NCBI RefSeq assembly: GCF_030063335.1
Contig: NZ_JASISW010000004.1
Span: 124,001-188,000, forward strand
Source of the DNA: Rhodococcus sp. G-MC3
GTDB lineage: Bacteria > Actinomycetota > Actinomycetes > Mycobacteriales > Mycobacteriaceae
Reading direction: 5' to 3'
Length of the DNA stretch: 64,000 nucleotides
Numbering within the stretch: the first letter of the stretch is position 1; the number at the start of each line of letters is the position of its first letter. A program made the translations under genes and the position numbers. Shown here piece by piece: positions 41,701 to 47,700 of this stretch. The notes beneath the pieces are model-generated. The model had not been told where the DNA came from and made no database searches. It was given only the letters and a program-made list of their open reading frames with translations.

Positions 41701-44700
41701 CGCCGAGCTCGAAGAAGTCGTCGTCGAGACCCACAACGGGAACACCGAGCACATCGCTGAAGACGGTCGCGACCGTCTCCTCGATGGGAGTCGTCGGAGC
41801 GCGGAACTGACGGAAGCTGATGCCCAGTTCCGGTTCGGGAAGTGCCCTGCGATCGAGTTTGCCGATCGGGGTCAACGGAACTACGTCGAGTACCACGATC
41901 GCCGAGGGCACCATGTAGTTCGGCAGCAGGCGAGCGACGTACTTCGTGAGTTCGTCCTTGTCGATGCCTGCGGAGCCATGCACGTATGAGACGAGTGCCG
42001 TTTGACCCGAATGCATTTCATGACCGAGCGTTGCCGCGAAGGTGACTGCGGGGAATGACTCGAGTGCCCCGTCGATCTCCCCGAGCTCGATGCGGAAACC
42101 ACGCACCTTGACCTGGAAGTCCGAACGTCCTACGTACTCGATCGCAAAGTCACCGGTCCAGCGGACGACGTCGCCCGTGCGGTACATCCGCGTTCCGTCA
42201 CCGGCATACGGGTCTGCCACGAATCGCTCGGATGTCAGGCCGGCGCGCCGGTAGTACCCGCGCGCGACGGCGTCTCCCGACAGATACAGCTCACCCGCGA
42301 CACCAGCGGGAACCGGCTGCAGACGGGAGTCCAGAATCAGAGCGCCGACGCCGGGCACAGGACTACCGACCGTGATTCGCTCGCCGACGAACAGTTCCCC
42401 GCGAGTCGACACGATCGTGGTTTCGGTGGGGCCGTACGCGTTGAAGAACCGGCGGCCCGGCGCCCAGCGAGCGACCAGATCCGCCGCGGATGCCTCGCCG
42501 CCGACGGACAGCAGTTCCAAACTGTCCAGACCCGCTGGATCGATCGATCCGAGAACGGCGGGGGTGATGATGGCGTGCGTGACCTCGGCCTCCGCGAACA
42601 ACCGGTGAAGTTCGGGACCACCAATTATCGACGGTGGTGACACGACGAGAGTCGCGCCGGCCGATGCTGTGAGTGCCCATTCGAGAACCGCCGGGTCGAA
42701 GCTCGGCGAGATGACGTGCAGGAAACGGGATTCAGTTGTCACCCGATACAAATCCCGCGACTGATCGATCAGTCCGGACAGTCCGCGATGAGTGACACTG
42801 ACTCCCTTGGGCAGTCCGGTCGAACCCGAGGTGTAGATGACGTAGGCGGGATGATCGAGCCGCAGCGGTGTCGTCCGATCCTCGTCGGAGACGGCTGTCG
42901 CCGGATATCGGGCGACAGCGTTCTCGAACTCGGCGTCGTCGATTGCCCACCACTCGCAGGTACCCGGCAATTCGCCGACTCGGGTCGAGGAGGTGATTCC
43001 GACGAGCGCTTCCGAGTCCGACAGCATGTGTCGCACCCGATCGATCGGGTGTTCAGGGTCGACGGGTACCCAAGCGGCACCAGCCTTCGCCACGGCCCAG
43101 ATGGAAACAATCATCTCCAGCGAGCGCGGAAAAGCAAGTGCAACAACAGACTCCGGACCGACTCCGCGATCGATCAGATAGCGCGCGTATCGATCGGTGA
43201 TCTCGTCGAGCTCTCGATACGTCACCGAGACATCAAGAGTACGCACCGCAACGCCGTCCTCGTTGGCTGCTACGCCGGCGGCCAGGAACTCAGGAAGGAG
43301 TCGTTGCGACTCGACAGAACCACCGTGAACGGAGGTCAGCTCCTCGACCTCTTCGGGTGCCAAGATGTCGATGGCCCCCAAGGGAACCGACGCGTCGCGC
43401 ACGATCGCATCGAGAATGCGCAGGAATCGATCCGCGAACCCTTCGATCGTGGACGCGTCGAAGAGGTCAGTCGCGTAATCGAAGGTGGCTTCGATCCGAT
43501 CCGGCTCCCCCTCGTCGTTCTGGTATTCGGTGAGCCAGAGCTGGAGGTCGAACTTCGCGATCGGAACGTCGAGTTCCTGCGCTTTTGCCTGTAATCCGGC
43601 GAAGCTGAGTTCACTCACACGCGACTTCTCCAGCGAGAGCGCAACCTGGAACAGTGGGTGCCGAGCGGTGGAGCGCGCCGGATTGAGCACCTCGACCAGC
43701 CGCTCGAAGGGAATGTCCGCGTGCGCGAACGCCGACAGGTTGGTGTTGCGTACCTGGTCGAGTAGTTCGTCGAACGAGTCGTGCGGCTCGACGCGCGCGC
43801 GCAGAACCAGGGTGTTGACGAACATTCCGATGATGTCGTCGAGTTGCTCGTGTGCCCGGCCCGCGATCGGTACGCCGATGGCGATGTCGGTGGTACCGCT
43901 CAACCTCGACAACAGTACCGAGTACGCGGCTTGAACGACCATGAAGAGCGAAGCCCGATGTGCGCGTGCAACATCACTGAGTCCTCGATGAATGCGTGCA
44001 TCGATGACGAACCGACTCTTCGCGCCACCGTTGGTCGCAATCGCTGGGCGCGAGCGATCGGACGGAAGGTCGAGCTGATCGGGAAGGTCGTCGAGCGCGC
44101 GAACCCAGAACTCGATCTGCTGTGCCGACAGCGAAGCGGTGTCGCTTTCTTTGCCGAGCAGATTTCGTTGCCACAACGCGTAGTCGGCGTACTGGATCGG
44201 TAGCGGCGACCATGCAGGTAAGCGACCGTTCGCTCTTGCCTCGTACGCGAGCATGATATCGCGGGCAAGTGGACCGAACGAAGAACCGTCGGCTGCAATG
44301 TGGTGCAGCACCATCGCAAGCACGTATTCGGCGTCGGAGACCTTGAACAGTTGGATGCGGAACGGCGCGGACGCGGAGACGTCGAAACCGCCGCGTGCCA
44401 GTTCGATCAACTTGTTCGTCAATGAGTTCTCGTCGACCGTGGTGGCCGGCAGGTCCGACAGTACGTCTTCGGTGCGCAGAATTACCTGCTGGGGCGCATC
44501 GTCGACCTGCGGATAGACGGTACGAAGAGTTTCGTGCCGTGCAACGACGTCGGCAAACGCCTGGGACAGCGCCGCTTCGTCGACTTGGCCGCTCAGTCGC
44601 ACCATGAACGGCAGGTTGTAAGCCGCGGTGTCCGGGTCGAACCGGTTGAGGAACCACATGCGCTGCTGCGCAAGCGACAACGGGAGAACATCGGGCCGCG

Positions 44701-47700
44701 GGCCTGCAGTGAGCGCGGGGCTCGCAGACCCCTGCACGAGCGCGGTTTCGGCGCGCGCGGCCAGCGCACCTACGGTCGGTGCTTCGAACAGTTCGCGCAC
44801 ACCGAGGCGAATACCCAGTGCGGTGCCGACTCTGGTCACCAATTGCGTGGCGATGAGCGAGTTTCCACCCAGCTCGAAGAAGTCCTCGTCGAGCCCGACA
44901 TGGGATGCACCGAGGACATCCTCGAAGACTCCGGCGACGACGTACTCGGTCCGGCTCTGAGGGGCGCGGTAGTTCTTCGCGCTGGAAAATATCGGTTCCG
45001 GCAACGCTTTTCGATCGAGCTTGCCGCTGGTGTTGAGCGGCAACTCCTCCAGCACCATGATCGACGCGGGCACCATGTAGGACGGCAACGAGCGCGCAGC
45101 GAATTCCGACGCCGTCGCGGGCTCGATGCTGTGGCCAGGAGCCGGAACGATATACGCGACGAGTTGATCGCCCGTCGACGTCGAGACCACGAGAGCGACC
45201 GATTGCGAGATACCTTCGTGGGCAAGGAGAACCGTCTCGATCTCGCCGAGCTCGATCCGCTGGCCACGGAACTTGACTTGGAAGTCCGTGCGGCCGATGT
45301 AGTCGATGGTTCCGTCGGCTCGCCACCGAACGAGGTCGCCGGTCCGGTACATGCGCGCGCCGTCCACCGCAAACGGGTTCGCGACGAATCGATCCGAACT
45401 CAAGTCCGGCCGTCCCACGTACCCGCGCGCCAGCTGTACGCCCGCCAGAAAGAGCTCGCCGGGTTCGCCGACAGCCGACGGCCGCAGATGTGCGTCGAGC
45501 ACGTACGCCTTGGTGTTCCACTCGGGGACACCGATCGGCACTGTTCGAGCGTCGGCAGGGCCGCTTTCGTGATGGGTCACCGATACGGCCGCCTCGGTCG
45601 GCCCGTAGAGGTTGTGCAGTCCCGCGGACGTCAACTCACGGAATGCCGCGGCGGTTTCGACCGGTAGCGCCTCACCGATGACGAACACGTGCCGTAGCGA
45701 ACCGCAGGTGCCGATAGGTGCGTTGGCGACGAAGACCGTCAGCATCGACGGCACGAAGTCGGTGATCGTGACGCCGTGTTCGGCGATCTTGTCGGCCACG
45801 TAGATGGAGTCGCGATGACCGTCAGGCGTCGCCAACACCATGGTGGCGCCGACCTGAAGCGGCATGAAAAAGCCCCACAGAGACACGTCGAACGTCGTCG
45901 CGGTCTTCTGCAGATAGACATCGTCGGGGCCGAGGTCGTACTCCGCGTTCATCCATTGCAACTGGTTGTCGATCGCGGCATGCGAGACCGCGACACCCTT
46001 TGGACGGCCCGTCGAACCCGAGGTGTAAATGACGTACGCGGTGTTGTCCAAGTGCACCGGTCCACGACGATCCTCGTCGCGTACTCGGGGCACGGATACC
46101 GAGTAGTCGACGAGATCCACCGCAACGGAGTCGATCCCCTCGGGCAGTTCCACCGAGTCTCGTGCCGTGACGAGTACGCACAGCGGACGCGCGGAGTCCA
46201 GAATGTAACTGGTGCGGTCAGCGGGATGATCGGGGTCGATCGGTACCCAGGCGCCGCCGGCCTCGACGATCGCGTACATTCCGACGACCAAATCCAGTGA
46301 ACGCCGGATCGACAGTCCGACAAGAACTTCCGGACCGACACCCATGTCGATCAGCTGCCGAGCAAGCACACCGACCCGTTGGCCGAGCTCACCGTAGGTC
46401 AGTGCCGTGTTCTCGTACACGAGCGCAACGGCGTCGGGATCGGCTTCCACCCGTGCATGAAAGTCGGTGAGGAGAGTCCGCTGTGACACCTCGTGGTCCG
46501 TATCGTTCCACGTCTCGAGAACCGAAGCACGCTCTTCATCGGTGGTGACGTCGAGGCTCCACACCCGAGTGTTCGCCGGAGCTGCGACGAATCGATCGAG
46601 GAACGCCACGAACCTGGTGTGGTTGCGCTCCGATTCCTCGGACGAATACAGGTTCGGGTTCGATTCGAAATCGACGTGGGTCTTGCTGCCACCGACGCTC
46701 TGGTACAGGTTGAGACCGAAATCCTCGATCAGCCCGGTGGACAGAATGTTGATGCCGCCGACCATCGAGCCGAGCCGAAGTTCGGTGAAGAACAGCATGA
46801 TGTTGACCCATGGGCCGAAGAACGAGGCCTGGCCCGTGGTGGTGCCCGCATCGCGTCGAATGTCCTCATGGCGATACCGCTGGTGACGTAGAGCCCCTGA
46901 CACCTCGGTGGTGATCGTCTTCAACAGTTCTTCGACTGTGGTGTCGGAGGCGACCGACAGTCGAAGCGGGACGACATTGGAGACCATTCCGCCCGAGCGC
47001 CGCAGGACCGCGGTGGTGCGTGCGGTGACGGGCAGACTCAGTACTACGTCTTCCTTGCCCGTCATCTGCGCCATATAGGTTGCGAACGCAGCAATGACCA
47101 CGGTGGCAGTGGTTGCTTCGGTGGAGGCGAGCAGTCCGTCGAGGTTCTCCATGGTGTCCGCGGACAGCGAAACGGTGTCGATCTGACTGACCGGCGCAGG
47201 CGGCGCGGTGCGGCCCGCCAGGCTTGTCGTTCCGTCGATGCCGGCGATCCGATCCGCCCAGTACTGCTTGTCCGTCTCGAACCGAGTGGAGTCACGGTAG
47301 GCGACGTCGGCGTCGTAGACCTTGGAGAGGTCCGAGGACAGATTCTTACTGGGCTCGGTGCCCTCGACTGCAGCGGTGTAGAGCGCCGCCGCGCGGTTCA
47401 TGAAGGTGACGGCACCAAATCCGTCGAGTACGACGTGGTGGACGCGGTTGAACCAGAAGTAACGATCGTCTTCCACATGCAGCACGGTGGCGGCGATGAG
47501 ACGATCTCGCAGGATATCGATCGGTGCGCTGTACTCGGCTCGCATCCATTTCTGAGCGGCCGAGACCGGATCCGGGCTTTCACGCAGGTCGACATAACCC
47601 AACGGATCTTCCAAAGTGCGATCGATGAACTGACGCGGCTCGGAATCGACCTCGACGATTCGCACGAAACCCGACTGGAGTTCGAGCGCGGCCTCGGAGG